This document shows, piece after piece, positions 1-12,145 of a stretch of 64,000 bases of DNA (positions are counted from its first letter, which is position 1; the number at the start of each line of letters is the position of its first letter). The position numbers and the translations under genes are program-made. Source of the DNA: Glycine soja (lineage: Eukaryota; Streptophyta; Magnoliopsida; Fabales; Fabaceae); contig NC_041005.1 in NCBI RefSeq assembly GCF_004193775.1, positions 9,860,501-9,924,500 of the forward strand, given 5' to 3'. The notes under the pieces are model-generated. The model was not told the origin of the DNA and ran no database searches. It was given only the letters and a program-made list of their open reading frames with translations.

Positions 1-225
1 TACAATTTAACACTTTAGGTTCCTAACTAGGAATCTTACACTTTCCCTTTAACACTGTGCATAAATACTTTTCTAAAGGTAAACACCAATCGGGTTATTG
101 TATAATTCATAGCTCACAACACAAGTATTGTCACATCAAGTGTTAACCACACTTATTCATAACCAAATTTCATATCCACAATTTTATCATATCACAACAT
201 AACAATCCACCATTATATGTTTACG
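1..225 (-). repeat. Probable left part of a Ty3-type LTR split by the Athila-like element
   Basis: This stretch has no open frame. It lies just outside the 3' LTR of the Athila-like element. Its base composition and phrasing resemble 16512-17100 on the other side, so I infer that both are halves of one older LTR whose far end is outside the window. The outer end cannot be seen, so this rests on position and composition only. Confidence 0.35.
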
Positions 226-1605
226 TGTATAAGTCCGAGTATCGTATCCACAAAGACTTTATTTGTACTTAGGTAGATGAATATTTAATTTACAAGTAAT
301 AGATAAGGAATTTAAATTAGAAGATAAAGAAAGATAAAAGATAAGATAAATATTTAAATTAAAAGATGATAAAGATAAAAAAAAAGTAGAAGATAAAATA
401 AATAGGAAATTTTAATGTAAAAGATAAGAAAAATAAAACATAAAGATGATGACAAAAAGATGAATTCAGAAGATGAGAATGATGGGAACTTAGCCTACCA
501 GAGCTACTCTTTGATGTAATGTTAATGATTTTTCTCTATTTATAATTATTCCAATTTATACCTGCATCTACTAGTATACTCTACCTTTGGTCCCCCGCAT
601 GAAAGAGCCTAATTTATTTATTTTCTCTCCCAAGTTCCTTTGCAGAGCTAAAATAGTAAATTGCATTAAGAATAAAAATGTATAACAGGCTAAACAAATA
701 TTAACCTATCCCTAGTGATGACTTTATTTAGATACCCTTTCCCAGTTCTATTAGAAAACAATGTTTCCCAACGCTACCCCTAAAACTTACCATGCAAATG
801 GGTGATCAAACCATAAGCAATAATATTAATCACAAGAAAGGATAATCCAAATATAATATTCATAAATAGATAGGAAGAGAAATTACATCAATAGTAGTTG
901 ACTGCCAAGTTCCCAACAAGGGGTTTAGCCTCTCATTATCATGGAGACTTTACAATTGCAAGAGGGGAATATTTAGTAATGGGGGGGAAAAGATAAGAAA
1001 GGGAATAAAGGGAAGGAATGACTCTCATTGTCATGGAGACTATACAATTGCAAGAAGGGAATATTTAGTAAAAAGGGAAAAGATAAGAAAGGGAATGGAG
1101 GGAAGGAATGACTTTCATTGCTTGCTTCTCCTTCTTCTAGCCTTTGCCTTCTATAAAGAATTGTATTTTGTTGGAATTTATGTGTGTCTTCTCCTTCTTC
1201 TCTCTTCTTCTTTTATAGGTGCAGATTAGCGGGCTTATGAATTAGTCTGATTTCCTTAATTAGTCCTTCTTAACTTAATTATTCTGCTTTTCTTAATTAT
1301 TTTGCTTTCCTGGTTTCCTCAATTAGTCTTCTTTCCTTAATTAGTTTATTTTTCTCAATTAGTTTGTTTTCCTTAATCAGTCATTCTTTCCTCAATTAGC
1401 ATGCTTTCCTTAATTATTCCTGTATTTCTTGGCTTTATTTTACACACTAAGCTTCATAAATCCATTACTTTTAATATTCTCTACACAAAAACTTAAATGA
1501 TGTTAATTTAACAATTATTTGCCCAAAAAGGAAAAACTATAAGAGAAAAATTGCAAATTCCTATATAATTTAACTCCAAAATATACTCATAATTAGTAGT
1601 TATCA
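226..1605 (-). repeat. 3' LTR of the Athila-like element
   Basis: This is a near copy of 15117-16511. Both share the same opening (AAGTCCGAGTATCGTATC at 231 and 15117), runs of AAGATAAA, the CCCCGCAT block and a terminal TAGTTATCA. On the minus strand it starts TGATAACTAC, as an LTR should. Internal pyrimidine-rich TTAATTAGT repeats fill 1240-1430. The outer edge near 226 is uncertain by a few bases. Many small differences between the two LTRs indicate an old insertion. Confidence 0.85.
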
Positions 1606-1620
1606 AACTCCCCCAAATTT
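1606..1620 (-). other. Polypurine tract of the Athila-like element
   Basis: On the minus strand this reads AAATTTGGGGGAGTT and directly abuts the TG of the 3' LTR. This is the standard plus-strand priming site of LTR retrotransposons and fixes the element's orientation. Confidence 0.75.
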
Positions 1621-3460
1621 AAATCTTTACTTGTCCTCGAGCAAAAGGAAAAAGTTCAGAGTTTACCAATCATAGTTCATAAGATAACTTCATACATTCC
1701 AAAAAATTTCATTGGCCAATTCTCAAGTTCACAGTTGTCATAAGTTCATGAAAGGAGCAGAACAAAATGTACTTCAAATGAAATGGTGAGCAAGAATGAC
1801 ATATCACAAGGAATAATCACCAAACTTCATTCCTCATACGGCTAGTGTTTCTCTCAATCCCACAATTGTCTTGGTAAAAGTATTTGAATTATAACAATTG
1901 AATAGTAAAATTATCAACTTTGCACATTATCTCAATCAATGCTATCATACATGCACAATGTGGATCACTAAGGACTTTATTAGGCTTGTAACATGGCTGG
2001 GCTAACAAAGAAATCATGGTTTTTCTAGAAATCAAAGCTTAGGATATAGGATAGTATTCAGTCCTCCATATTATTTACAAACCATAACTTAGAATTTTTC
2101 ACAACACCAACCTTATTGTTTTGCTACTCTTTTCAGCACCTTTATTTTCTTTGATGATGGTTTACCCCAGCTTTTATTCTTTAAAATAACACAACTTTTT
2201 TTTTTAAAATGTAAAAACATTCATACTAGGTTGGAGTAATACCATATTTTGTAACTCAATTTAACTTGCGATGTATATTTATTTTCTTGCAATAGAAAAT
2301 CACTCAAAAACATTCCCCCCAAATTTTGGACAAATTTGTCTGAATCCATGAGTACTCTCGTACAACCTAAGAAAGGCTAGTTAGTAAATATCACTTTTTG
2401 GGCTTGGGTTCCAAAAATTTTACATTGAGCTAAAAAAGGGTGCACGGGATGCATTCATTCACAGGATGAATTTTTGGCTAAGTAGCTGAATAAAATAACA
2501 AACAAGGCCTTGATCATCTTTGCATCATACATCCATTTCAAGCAATCCAAGAATTATGCAAACTAGGAAATTAAAACCAGTCATTCTCTGACAGTTGAAA
2601 GTTCACACAACTTACCGGTTTTCATTGAAGTATGAAGGTTCTTATTCCATGCTTTTATGTCAGAAACACTAACCTTTTCACTCTTGTACTATTAGTTCAC
2701 ACTCCATCACTTACACTGATGCATGCTGTCACGAGAATCAACCATTCACAAAAATACTCATTAGTATGCAGTTAATCTCACTCATGCAATCAGTTCACTC
2801 AAAATGTGTTGCAACCAATCAATAAATATCAACCTCTCTATCATGCATCAAACTATATTAAAACTATTAAATGACTGAATTTAAACTACTAAAATTAAAC
2901 TATTGAAATTATATTATCCTAAATGCAAGAATTTAAAATGAGAATAAAAGAAAATGAAACCAAAACAAAATAGATAAAGACAAATAAAAAGAATTAAAGA
3001 AAAATCAAGATCAAAATGGGTCTCAATCCTGTGTGGGCCCTAGATCCCAAGCTTCATGTGCAGCAGTGATGCCCGCAATGTAATCATCATCAGCTCCATT
3101 GTTACCCATGCTAGAGGTGTCACCCCTTTTTATAGAAGAGAGCTGGACTCCTGGCCAGGCAACTTGCTGTAGAAAAGCTTCTGACATCATCAGTGAAGGC
3201 TCCATAGAAAGGTGAATGGATAGTTGGTGCAAGTTATGCTCTTGGTGGGAAGAAGAGGAGAAGAAGGGCTTGCAAAAGTGAAGGCGATCGTGAGCACGAG
3301 ATGGTGCGCTTGGCGCCTGAAGCTTCTTTTTGAAAATCATCAAAATTTCATTAATCGTCACCCCAAAAACTGCAAAATCACAGAGAATAATATTATTTTT
3401 TTGGATTTTTAGTAAAAATGAAAAATTAACAAAAACAAGATGAAGATAGAAGAAATCCTA
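1621..3460 (-). other. Athila-like element, 3' region between integrase and LTR
   Basis: This is about 1.8 kb of mostly non-coding sequence downstream of the integrase remnant. Athila/Calypso elements can carry an extra env-like frame here, but no long frame survives. The only open stretch is 3023-3361 on the minus strand (112 codons), whose product I do not recognise. It shows no clear membrane segment or domain, so I make no functional claim for it. Confidence 0.5.
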
Positions 3461-3639
3461 GGTTGCCTCCCAATAAGCGCTTCTTTAACGCCACTAGCTT
3501 GACGTGGGACCCCTTCATGGGTCCTGAAGGTGGATGACGGTGTTCAGTCTTTCAATGTAGCCACCATTATAGATCTTCAATCGCTTACCATTAACAATCT
3601 AGCTTCTCTCAGGGTCACTTGAGGCAGGATCCACTCGCT

Positions 3640-4700
3640 CCAGAAGGCCTCACTTCTTTAATTATGAAGGGCCCAAACCATTTAGACTTGAGTTTACTTG
3701 GGAAGAGCCTTAACCTTGAATTGAATAGCAACACTTGTTGTCCAGGTTGAAAGTTCTTCTATATCAGCTTTCGATAATGGTACACCTTCATCTTCTGCTT
3801 ATAAATTTTGGAAGACTCATAGACATTGAGTCTCATCTCTTCTAGCTCCAGCAATTGCAGCTTCTGCTTCTCATTGGACAAAGATTCATCAAAATTAAGG
3901 AATTTGAGGGCCCAATAGGCCCTGTGCTCCAGCTCCACTAGCAAGTGACAGGTTTTTCCATAGACCATATGAAAGGGTGACAATCCAATGGAAGTCTTGA
4001 AAGCAATCCTATAGGCCTATAATGCATAATTTAACTTAGCGGCTCAATCTTTTTTGGAGGAAGCCACAGTCTTCTCTAAAATCCTCTTCAACTCTTTGTT
4101 AGAAACCTCTTCTTGGCCATTTGTCTTAGGATGATAAGGTGAAGCCACCTTATGTCTAACATGATAATGCCCCAAAACCTTCTGTAACTGTGCATTGCAA
4201 AAATGTGAACCTTCATCACTGATGAGTACTCTGGGAACCCCATAACGGGAGAAAATATTCTTCTTGAGAAACTTGATGACAATCTTGGCATCATTCTTCG
4301 GGGAAGCTACAGCTTCTACCCACTTAGACACATAATCAATAACAACCAAGATGTATTGATTCTCATAAGAGGATGGTAGATGACCCATAAAATCAATCCC
4401 CTAGCAGTCAAAGACTTCAACTTCCATGATATTATGTAATGGCATCTCATTTCTTCGAGAAATGCCCCCTGATCTCACTAAAGCACATGATCATAGGCAT
4501 CCTTGAAGATAGAAGGCTAGAAAAAGCAGCCTGTAGGACCTTAGCAGTAGTCATATCCCCACTGTAATGTTTGCCACAAGAAGAATTGTGATAGTGCCAT
4601 AAAATGCTTCTGGCTTCTTCCATAGTAACACATCTTCTCAACAGATTATCCACTCCAATCATAAATAAGTGGGGATCATCCCAGACATAGAAACGAGCTT
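3640..4700 (-). pseudogene. Integrase remnant of the Athila-like element
   Basis: Integrase inserts retrotransposon cDNA into the genome. Pieces in order on the minus strand are a zinc-binding-type segment (4447-4662), the catalytic core (4044-4388) and a C-terminal segment (3759-3983). The core shows ILVVIDYVSKWVEAV, then ISDEGSHFCN and NGQEEVSNKELK, which match the second Asp and the Glu of the DDE core. The first Asp (GIDFMG) lies just upstream of 4388 and is preceded by an in-frame stop. A stop also separates the core from the C-terminal SPFHMVYGK segment. The gene is not functional. Confidence 0.85.
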
Positions 4701-4716
4701 CATGGAAGAACTTCTT

Positions 4717-5630
4717 TCACTGATTCCAATTGAAGTCACTTGGAATGATACCTCCAGCCATATAACCGGCCATATCTGCATACCATGGCCTCTCATGCAC
4801 ATGTAGAACAGATTCATCAGGAAATTCATCCCGAATGTCCTGCTCCTCTTGAGTGACCTCTTCATTGACTAACCTGGAGAGGTGGTCAGCCATTACATTC
4901 TCTGAGCCCTTCTTGTCTTTAATCACTATATCAAACTCTTGAATCAGAAAGACCAATCTAATCAGCCTTGGCTTTGAATCGGCCTTCGTGAGATGGTACT
5001 TAATAGCTGCATGGTCAGTAAAGATGATGACTCTAGAGCCCACCAAATAGGATATGAACTTCTCTAAGGCATAAACAATGGCGAGCTTTTCTTTCTTAGT
5101 GGTGGCATAATTTAGTTGCGCATCATTTAGGACCTTGTTGGCATAATAAATGGCATGGAATACCTTATCTCACCGTTATCCAAGAGCTACCCCCACTGCA
5201 TAGTCTCTAACGTCGCACATGAGCTCAAACTTTTTACTCCAGTCAGGTGCCACTATTATGGGAGCAGACACGACACTGGTCTTCAAGGTCTGAAAGCCTG
5301 TCAAGCATTCTTCATCAAGCTTAAACACAACATCTTTATTCAGCAGGTTGCTCAAGGGTCTGACAATCCTGGAGAAATCCTTTATGAATCTTCTGTAGAA
5401 TCCAACATGTCCAAGGAAACTCTGGATGCCTTTCACATTTATTGGCGGAGGTAGCTTTTCAATTACATCAATCTTTGCTTGGTCTACGTCTATCCCTCGA
5501 GCTGAGATCTTGTGGTCCAACACTATTCCTTCTTGGACCATGAAATGACACTTCTCCCAATTCAGCACCATATTTTCCTTAAAACAATGTCTCAGCGCAT
5601 GCTCTAGATTAGTCAGGCAACAGTCAAAAG
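4717..5630 (-). pseudogene. RT C-terminal part and RNase H remnant of the Athila-like element
   Basis: Frame 5176-5571 contains the Ty3 RT thumb and connection signatures SFLGHVGFYRRFIKDFS and PLSNLL. Frame 4717-5046 contains the RNase H signature [11 protein letters not shown] and the downstream MADHLSRL motif. These degrade the RNA template and complete cDNA synthesis in active elements. The two frames are separated by stops around 5170. The right end is cut by the solo LTR insertion at 5631, beyond which the RT sequence resumes at 7173. Confidence 0.87.
5626..5630. repeat. 5 bp target duplication (aaaag), left copy
   Basis: This is identical to 7168-7172 and flanks the solo LTR exactly. 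It shows a single insertion into the reverse transcriptase region of the Athila-like element. Confidence 0.85.
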
Positions 5631-6353
5631 TGTGGAAGCAAAGCTTTCCAAGTTTATTTTGATGATGTCAAAGACTCAAGTCAAGAATCAAGAGTTAAAC
5701 AAGTTTCAAGAATCAAAGAGTCGTTCAATCAAGAATCAAGATTCAAGTGAAGATTCAAGAGAAGACTCAAGATATGAAAGAACTTTAAGAAAAACATCAA
5801 GATAAGTATAAAAAGATTTTTTCAAAAGAAAATATTGAGTAGCACAATTTTTCCAAAAGAATTTTTCAAAGAAAAATCTTTTACCGGAGTTTTTACTCTC
5901 TGATAATCGATTACCAGAAGGCAGTAATCGATTACCAGAAGCCCAAACAGTTTTATAACTATTTTACAAAGTAGTAATTGATTACCATGGGCATGTAATC
6001 AATTACCAATGTTTTTAAACGTTGGATTTCAAATTTCAAGAATCATAACTTGTGATAAAACATTTTCAAACTTGTGTAATCGATTACACAACATTTGTAA
6101 TCGATTACCAGTGTTTCTAAATGTTTGTTTTTCAAATCTAAACATGAAGAGTCACATTTGTTGATGTGTAATCGATTACACTATAATGGTAATTGATTAC
6201 CAGTGACTGATTTTCAAAAATAAATTGCCAAAAGTCACAATTTTTAAAGTGACTAGTTTTCAAGAGAGTCACAACTTTTAAAGTGACTAGTTTTGAAGAA
6301 ATTGTCAAGAGTAACAACTTTTAACTTGTTTTTTTCAAGAGCCATCAAGTGGC

Positions 6354-6361
6354 TATAAATA
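6354..6361 (+). promoter_or_regulatory. TATA box of the solo LTR
   Basis: TATAAATA within GGCTATAAATATGTGACC. It follows the U3 palindrome cluster and is consistent with the LTR promoter. Confidence 0.6.
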
Positions 6362-6522
6362 TGTGACCATGGCACGAATTTTAAAAGAGATGATTTCATT
6401 CAATTATTCTCAACATCTTTCTAAGAGTTTTTGTTCAATACTTTCTTTGTCAAGAAAAGTTCGTTGGGAAAAAACTTGTTTTTATTCTATTTTCTTCTTC
6501 TTTCTTTCTCCTTCTTGCCAAA

Positions 6523-6697
6523 AGAATTCAAAGAACTAATCGTCTGAGAATTCTTTTGATTCCCCAAACAAAGAATTCAAAGAACTAACCGTCTAAGAAT
6601 TCTTTTGATTCCCCAAACAAAGAATTCAAAGAACTAACCGTTTAAGAATTCTTTGTCCAAACACTGAATTCAAAGAACTAACCGTCTGAGAATTCTG
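6523..6697 (+). repeat. 48 bp tandem repeats in the solo LTR
   Basis: About 3.5 units begin at 6523, 6571, 6621 and 6664, each containing GAATTCAAAGAACTAAC followed by CGTCTGAGAATTC or a variant. They lie downstream of the TATA box, so they are in the transcribed leader. Confidence 0.8.
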
Positions 6698-7167
6698 TGT
6701 AAGAAGCGGGTAGCATCTTGGTTGTAATAGTGAACACAAGGGAGGGTACATCCTTTGTGGTTCGCTTTAAGTAGATGGTACATCTACTTGGTTGTTCAAA
6801 AAGAACAAAGGAGGGTACATCCTTTGTGGCTCTTTGTTTGTAAAGGATTTTACAAGGTTATTGGAAATCTCAAGAACCGTGGGTTGCTTGGAGACTGGAT
6901 CTAGGCATGGGTCGTTGCCGAACCAGTATAAAACTTGTGTTTGCTTTCTTTTTCCCTATGCTCTTTACTTTTTCGTTGTGCACTTTCTATTTTCGCTTTA
7001 CTTTTGTCTAAGTTATTGTTTCTGTTCTTTGCTTTCTCATAACTTAGTAGTAAAGCCTAATTGAATATAGTAACATTAAGAAGGATAAATTTTTAATTAG
7101 TCAAGACACGTTCATAATTAATTCAACCTCCCCTTCTTAATTATTCCGAGGCCACTTGATCCAACAA

Positions 7168-7633
7168 AAAGAAGGGACAAAGACAGAGAAGTCTTCCATG
7201 AATATTTCAATGCGCTTTTCCACCATATTAGCAAAGATAGCCAACATGCACCTCTGAAAAGTGGCCGGTGCGTTACATAGGCCGAACGACATTCTTCTAT
7301 AAGCAAAAACTCCAAAAAGGCATGTGAAAGCAGTCTTCTCTTGATCTTTGGGGTCCACTACAATCTGATTGTACCCTAAATAATTGTCCTACAAATAGTA
7401 GAAGCCTTGGCTCGCTAACCGCTCTAGCATCTGATCCATAAATGCTAAAGGAAAGTGATCCTTTCTCGTAGCATCATTGAGCTTGTGGTAGTCTATGCAC
7501 ATACTCCATCCAATGACCAACGAGTCAAAATTAGATCATTTTTTTCATTGCGGACCACATTCATTCCTCCTTTCTTGGGCACCACCTAGGCTGGACTCAC
7601 CCAAGAACTATAAGAAATAGGGTAGATAAGTCC
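7168..7633 (-). pseudogene. Reverse transcriptase core remnant of the Athila-like element
   Basis: On the minus strand the sequence carries VSPA, VVPKKGG, then FAYRRMSFGLCNAPATFQRCM-type residues, the hallmark of Ty3 reverse transcriptase, and then an IFMEDFSVF segment where the catalytic pair is normally Asp-Asp. The first Asp is replaced by Glu, so the enzyme would be damaged even without the stops. The left edge is the solo LTR target duplication (7168-7172). The right edge is the agtcc duplication (7629-7633) of the next insertion, beyond which the frame resumes at 13140. Confidence 0.87.
7629..7633. repeat. 5 bp target duplication (agtcc), left copy
   Basis: This is identical to 13140-13144 and flanks the two-LTR element exactly. 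Confidence 0.88.
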
Positions 7634-8610
7634 TGATTCAATCCTACCTCCAAGGGCACTGGATAAAAGACTCCAAGAAGATTGAGCCAGAGCTGCTGAA
7701 GAAGGCCCTAGGGTTCTCATAAGCCTTAGGGTAAATTTTTGGCCCATGGGCTAAGTATAAGCCCACTTATCTTTGTACATATTAGATTAGGGTTTCATTA
7801 TTTTTGGACCTTATATTTAGGGCTCCATAGTGTAAGGAGGGTACCTTAGTAATGTAAGCACTTGTATTTTAGAGCACCTAGACTAGTTTTTGTATTAGGG
7901 GTAGTTTTGTGATTTCATATGCATTAAGTGCACTATTTGATGTGTGTGTGTTGGGAGAGAAATTTAATTGAATTGAGAGAAACCCAATCCAATTAAATTT
8001 TGGACCTTCCTAAGGGGGAGGTGACCATTTGCTTGCTACACCCCATTGTCACATCATATAGTCACACTTTGCGCTTGTCCTTCATGCTTTACATGCCTTC
8101 TTACACCTAAGTACACTTAGTGGAAAATCTTTGACTTGATCTTGGATTAGTGGGCTGAACCATAGCTAAAATTTACTAATCATAATTAGTGAAATTTTGG
8201 CTCCAAATTTGAGTCCACAAATTCAAATTCAAATTCATGTGAAATTTGAATAGAAATTCAAATTTCTATCCAATTTTGTGTGACACTTAGGCTATAAATA
8301 GAGGCCTTGTAGGTGTATTTTTTCAACTTTTATCATTTGAGAATTACATTTCAAAGTTTAGACCTCATTTGAGACATAAAATTTCATGCTCTTTCTCTCC
8401 TTCTCCCTTCATCCATCTTCTCCTATCTTCAAGCTCTTATCCATGACTTCCTATGGTGGTGAGCTTGTTCTTGACTCATCTTCTCCTTGAAGTGACGTCT
8501 CCAATCATCTTTCTTCCCTCTCCATTCCATTGCCATTGAACTTCAAGAAGCAAAGGACTCCATTGATGAAGAAGATCCAAGGCCTACAAGCTCCACATGG
8601 AGCTACATCA
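7634..8610 (+). repeat. 5' LTR of the defective Ty3-type element
   Basis: It starts TGATTCAATCC and ends GCTACATCA. It is a close copy of 12146-13139 except near 8225-8330. A TATAAATA box lies at 8293-8300 in GGCTATAAATAGAGGCC. That box is missing from the 3' copy. Confidence 0.9.
8293..8300 (+). promoter_or_regulatory. TATA box of the 5' LTR
   Basis: TATAAATA followed by GAGGCC, typical of plant LTR promoters. The equivalent position in the 3' LTR has been replaced by other sequence. Confidence 0.65.
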
Positions 8611-8612
8611 TG

Positions 8613-8625
8613 TGATATCAAAGCA
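8613..8625 (+). other. Primer-binding site, tRNA-iMet type, degenerate
   Basis: TGATATCAAAGCA lies 2 bp after the 5' LTR. It matches the common TGGTATCAGAGCA site except for two G-to-A changes, as expected from decay. Confidence 0.7.
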
Positions 8626-10473
8626 TCTTTATCTAGGTGATGTTTTTTTGCTTTCTCTATCTTTTTGTTTGGTCAATTCACTTTAATTCCTTGTTCTTCA
8701 TCGTCTTCTCCATGTATCTCCTCCATTGTCTTGTGGTTTGGTTCTGTTTAGAGTAGATTCAAAAAAATAAACCGACTAAATCTTAGATCTACACTTGTTC
8801 TTGCATTTCTATGGTTCAAATTTTATGAATCATGTTTTTGTGTTGATTTTAGGTTCTATCATTTTACAGTCATAATCTTCTTATGTTGAACCTTTAGATC
8901 TCAATTTTCTTGCAAAATATTGATTAGAAAAGAAAACACAAAAATATAAGTGTAAATCACTTCATTCATGTTGTCTTAGAGTCATGTTTAGTCATAATAA
9001 TTGTCACAATATGATCTAAGTTTGTGCTCAATTTTGATTTTGTTAATTGAATTATAGATACATTTGTTCATGTATTCTTGCAATTCTTAGCCTATAATTT
9101 GAATTCTGAGTCTAATTCATGCATGTTATTTAGTTCATAACATGTTCTAAATCTATTCCTAGAAGTAGTCTTGTTGTTGAACTTTGTTTTGTTTTCTAAG
9201 TTTCCTGTATGATGCCTATGAAGAAATTGAGTTGTGGTGCTGAGTTGTGGCTGGATTTTTGAATCAAAATAAGTCTTAAGCTCTTTTGAATTATGTTATT
9301 CAATACAATTGAGCATAAGAAAACACAAATCGTAACTATCCAAGCCTTAAGCAACATAAACACTACTCTTGATTTCTAGGTTGAAATCACTGGTGTTGGC
9401 AGCTTGAACATACACACTTGTAAAACTTACTGGGAATTGGTCACTGCTAATTTTGAGCTGAAATTTTTACTTAATTTTCTAGAAATCAGGAAAAAAATTA
9501 GAAAAAAAGAACCAAGTGATTTGGATAAAATTAAAAAATAAGAAAAATCACACAAGTTGGCAGGAAAATCAGTGTCCAGAAAAAAAAGTGAAAGGGAAGT
9601 GTGCTTGTTGTTTTGGCTCAAAATTTGTTCTATAATTGGTGCCTATTTTATAACAATATTAGTTCTGAAATTTCAATTGAAAATTAGTGTGAAAACAAGT
9701 GCCAAAACTAGAGGTTTCTTTAGTCTTTTTTTGTTAGTTTTTTTTACTCTACTCTAGAGCCATTTTAGGTTTCTCTTTGAGTCCTAGTTTGCTTTTATGT
9801 GCTTTTCATTGCTTTAAGTGTTGAATAATCCTCGAAAATTTGTCTTGTTAAAAATCTATTGGTTTATCATTAATTTCATTTTTTGGTCTTTGGTTATTGT
9901 TTGTCTCTTTGTTTTCTTGTTTGTGAGTTACCATATAGGAAATTGGAAAGGATTGGTGCCATCCCTTGAAGAATTTGGGTGGTCAAGAGGTAAGGGGCCA
10001 ACCACCTTAAGAGCTATTGGACTAAGAAGTACTCCAAATTGAGTGAAACACCAAAGAGAGAACAGCCACAAACATTGAGGACTTTTTTGAAACTTTGTAA
10101 TTGGAAATTTACTTACCTTCATTGGTTTAAAATTTTGTAACAAAAAGGCCTTTCATTGGAAGTGTGTTGGGAGTCTCCAATAGGTTACCAAACTTCCATT
10201 TGTGTGTAATAATTTTAGGCAAATTTTCCCATAGGATAGTAATTTTTTTGTTGGGATCCTTAAATGTGTTCATCCAAACACTCTTAGGGTCCGCCTAGTT
10301 TACATTTCTTGCTTACTTCCATAGCTTAGTTTCTTTACTAGTCACAACTAGTTTATCTTGTTGTTGCATGATACTTTCTTCTTGCTTATCACGCTTATCT
10401 TGAGTTCTTTTGAACTCTAGCTTCTACCTTTTGCAAACCCCCAATAAGAAAGAACCATAACTTAGGAACCAAC
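8626..10473 (+). other. Leader of the defective Ty3-type element
   Basis: About 1.8 kb without a convincing coding frame lies between the primer-binding site and the first gag-like ATG. Short frames around 9427-10143 have no recognisable motif and are probably chance. Confidence 0.6.
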
Positions 10474-11306
10474 ATGAGTCATCATTCATCTAGTGTTAAT
10501 GGTGTGGGTACTAGTCATAAGGACCCTCTCTCTAGAATCTTAGATGACTTGAGTTCCCTCAAGTTATGGAAAGAAAAACTAGAAAGAAAATAAAAAGGAA
10601 AAGAGAGGTAGAAATAAATTAAGATGAGAGAGAACAAATAAGGGAAGAAGAAAGAAGGAAAATACTAAAATAATTAAGAAAAGAAAAACATGCCTCCTAT
10701 AGTAGTCATGACCCTTGCAAGAGCCTAAGTGAAAAACTTCGTGACTATTATGAAGGAAGGCATAGGTCACACCTTAGACCTCATTCCCATAGGGTAGAAA
10801 AGGAAAGAAAGCCTCAAGAGGCTAACATTAACCTCTCATACTTCCATGGGAAAGACAATGTAGAAGCTTACTTAGATTGGGAGATAAGGGTAGAGCAACA
10901 ACTTAAAAGGAAGTCTACTTCAAAATCTTATGGCCCTCACTCTTATCCAAAGAAAGACCAAGGTCAAGGCATCTTAGGGGCGGCACCTTCTAAGCCCAAA
11001 GATGATAAGGGGAAGACAATAGAAAAGCAACCCCCTAAGGCTAGTATGCAAGAGAAGACTGGCTCTATAAAGTGCTTTAAATGTCTTGGAAGAGGACACA
11101 TTACTTATCAATGCCCCACCAAGAAAACCATGATTATGAGGGATCAAGACATTTATATTAGCCAAGATAAGGCTACTACTTCACCTTCCTTTAGTGAAAG
11201 TGAAGAAGCAAAAAGGAAAGAATCTAGTGAAGAAATCTACCCCCAAGAAGAAGGACAACCTTTAATGGTTAAGGAGGAGTGTAATGAGGTAAGTGTCTCC
11301 TCCTAG
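10474..11306 (+). pseudogene. gag remnant with zinc knuckle
   Basis: A gag-like frame starts at 10474 (MSHHSSSVNGVG) but stops after about 39 codons. Further on, a YFHGKDNVEAYLDWE segment (about 10840) is typical of plant Ty3 gag. The frame at 11046-11306 holds a CCHC zinc knuckle, CFKCLGRGHITYQC, which in active elements binds genomic RNA. Sequence between these pieces appears deleted compared with a full gag. The gene is not functional. Confidence 0.75.
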
Positions 11307-11459
11307 AGGTTAGCTAAGAAGGAAATTCATTTTGCAATAAAGACAAACATTAAAGACACTTCCCCTCTTAGACAACCTTCACATTTTCTCCTTTGTAAAA
11401 AGACACTTGTTAGCACTGCCACACTTCTTGGGTTTGAGATTATTCCTCAAGTAAAGGAG

Positions 11460-12145
11460 TTGTTGGATGAGGGTTTGGTTCGTAAGAGCTTAAATCCTTG
11501 TGCTTTGTTGGTGCCCAAAATAGGTATTATGAGGCACCAAATCCCTATGATAGGTGGTATGACGAATTTGTTGAGTGGTGCAACCCTCTTTTGTAAAATT
11601 ACCCATGCATCCAACATCTTCATAATTCACATATATAGGGACTCATTAGGTAGGTTTGTTCTTATTTTTTGTTTCAATACAAACCTAGGTGCTCATATGG
11701 GACACCTTAGGTTTGTCATACTTTTTGGTAGGAGTAATCAACATGAAAATATAAAAAAAGGTACGTTTTATTGCATTACTTTTCTTAATTTTTTAAATAG
11801 TGATCAATGGGTTCTCATGGACCCTAACAGAATAAAGGTCACTCCAGAGTGGCCCACTCCACCAAGTATAAGGGAAATTTGGGGCTTCCATGACTTAACA
11901 AACTTTTACAAAATGATTGTCCCATATTTTTCTATACTTGTAGCACCACTCATTGAGTTGGTGAGGAACCATGTTCCCTTATGGGAAGATTGTCAAGAAA
12001 GGGGTTTTCGGACCTTACCATACTCTAACATACCCAACACTACTAACATATATGTTTTTATTCTTTTTACAAGTGTCGAGGAAAGAAGCCTAGAGTTTCA
12101 AGAACCTTTGAATTTGAGGTCAAATCCTTTTCAAGGGGCAGGGGA
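11460..12145 (+). pseudogene. Truncated reverse transcriptase relic
   Basis: An open frame of 239 codons (11460-12179) starts with LLDEGLVRKSLNPCALLVPK, the N-terminal RT signature of Ty3 elements. It later shows WPTPPSIREIWGFHDLTNFY, the segment after the RT palm. The catalytic palm motifs between them are missing or unrecognisable. RNase H and integrase are absent, and the frame runs into the 3' LTR. The openness of the frame is probably accidental, since the domain itself is gutted. Confidence 0.75.
12132..12145 (+). other. Polypurine tract of the defective Ty3-type element
   Basis: AAGGGGCAGGGGA directly precedes the 3' LTR start TGATGCAATCC. Confidence 0.7.

Larger units (their letters stand above)
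5631..7167 (+). mobile_element. SIRE1-like Copia solo LTR
   Basis: The LTR runs from TGTGGAAGCAAAG to the terminal TCCAACA, is about 1.54 kb long, and is bracketed by aaaag duplications, so it is a solo LTR left by LTR-LTR recombination. It lies in the plus orientation, because a TATAAATA box sits at 6354-6361 with a long leader downstream. The U3 part holds eight or more copies of a palindromic GTAATCGATTAC-type motif (5900-6210). The leader holds about 3.5 tandem units of about 48 bp (6523-6697) around GAATTCAAAGAACTAA. The SIRE1-like family name is from recognition and is less certain than the solo-LTR call. Confidence 0.85.

Noticed and set aside
3224..3412. Plus-strand open frame in the 3' part of the Athila-like element
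   Set aside because: It overlaps element sequence on the opposite strand and shows no motif. Probably a shadow frame.
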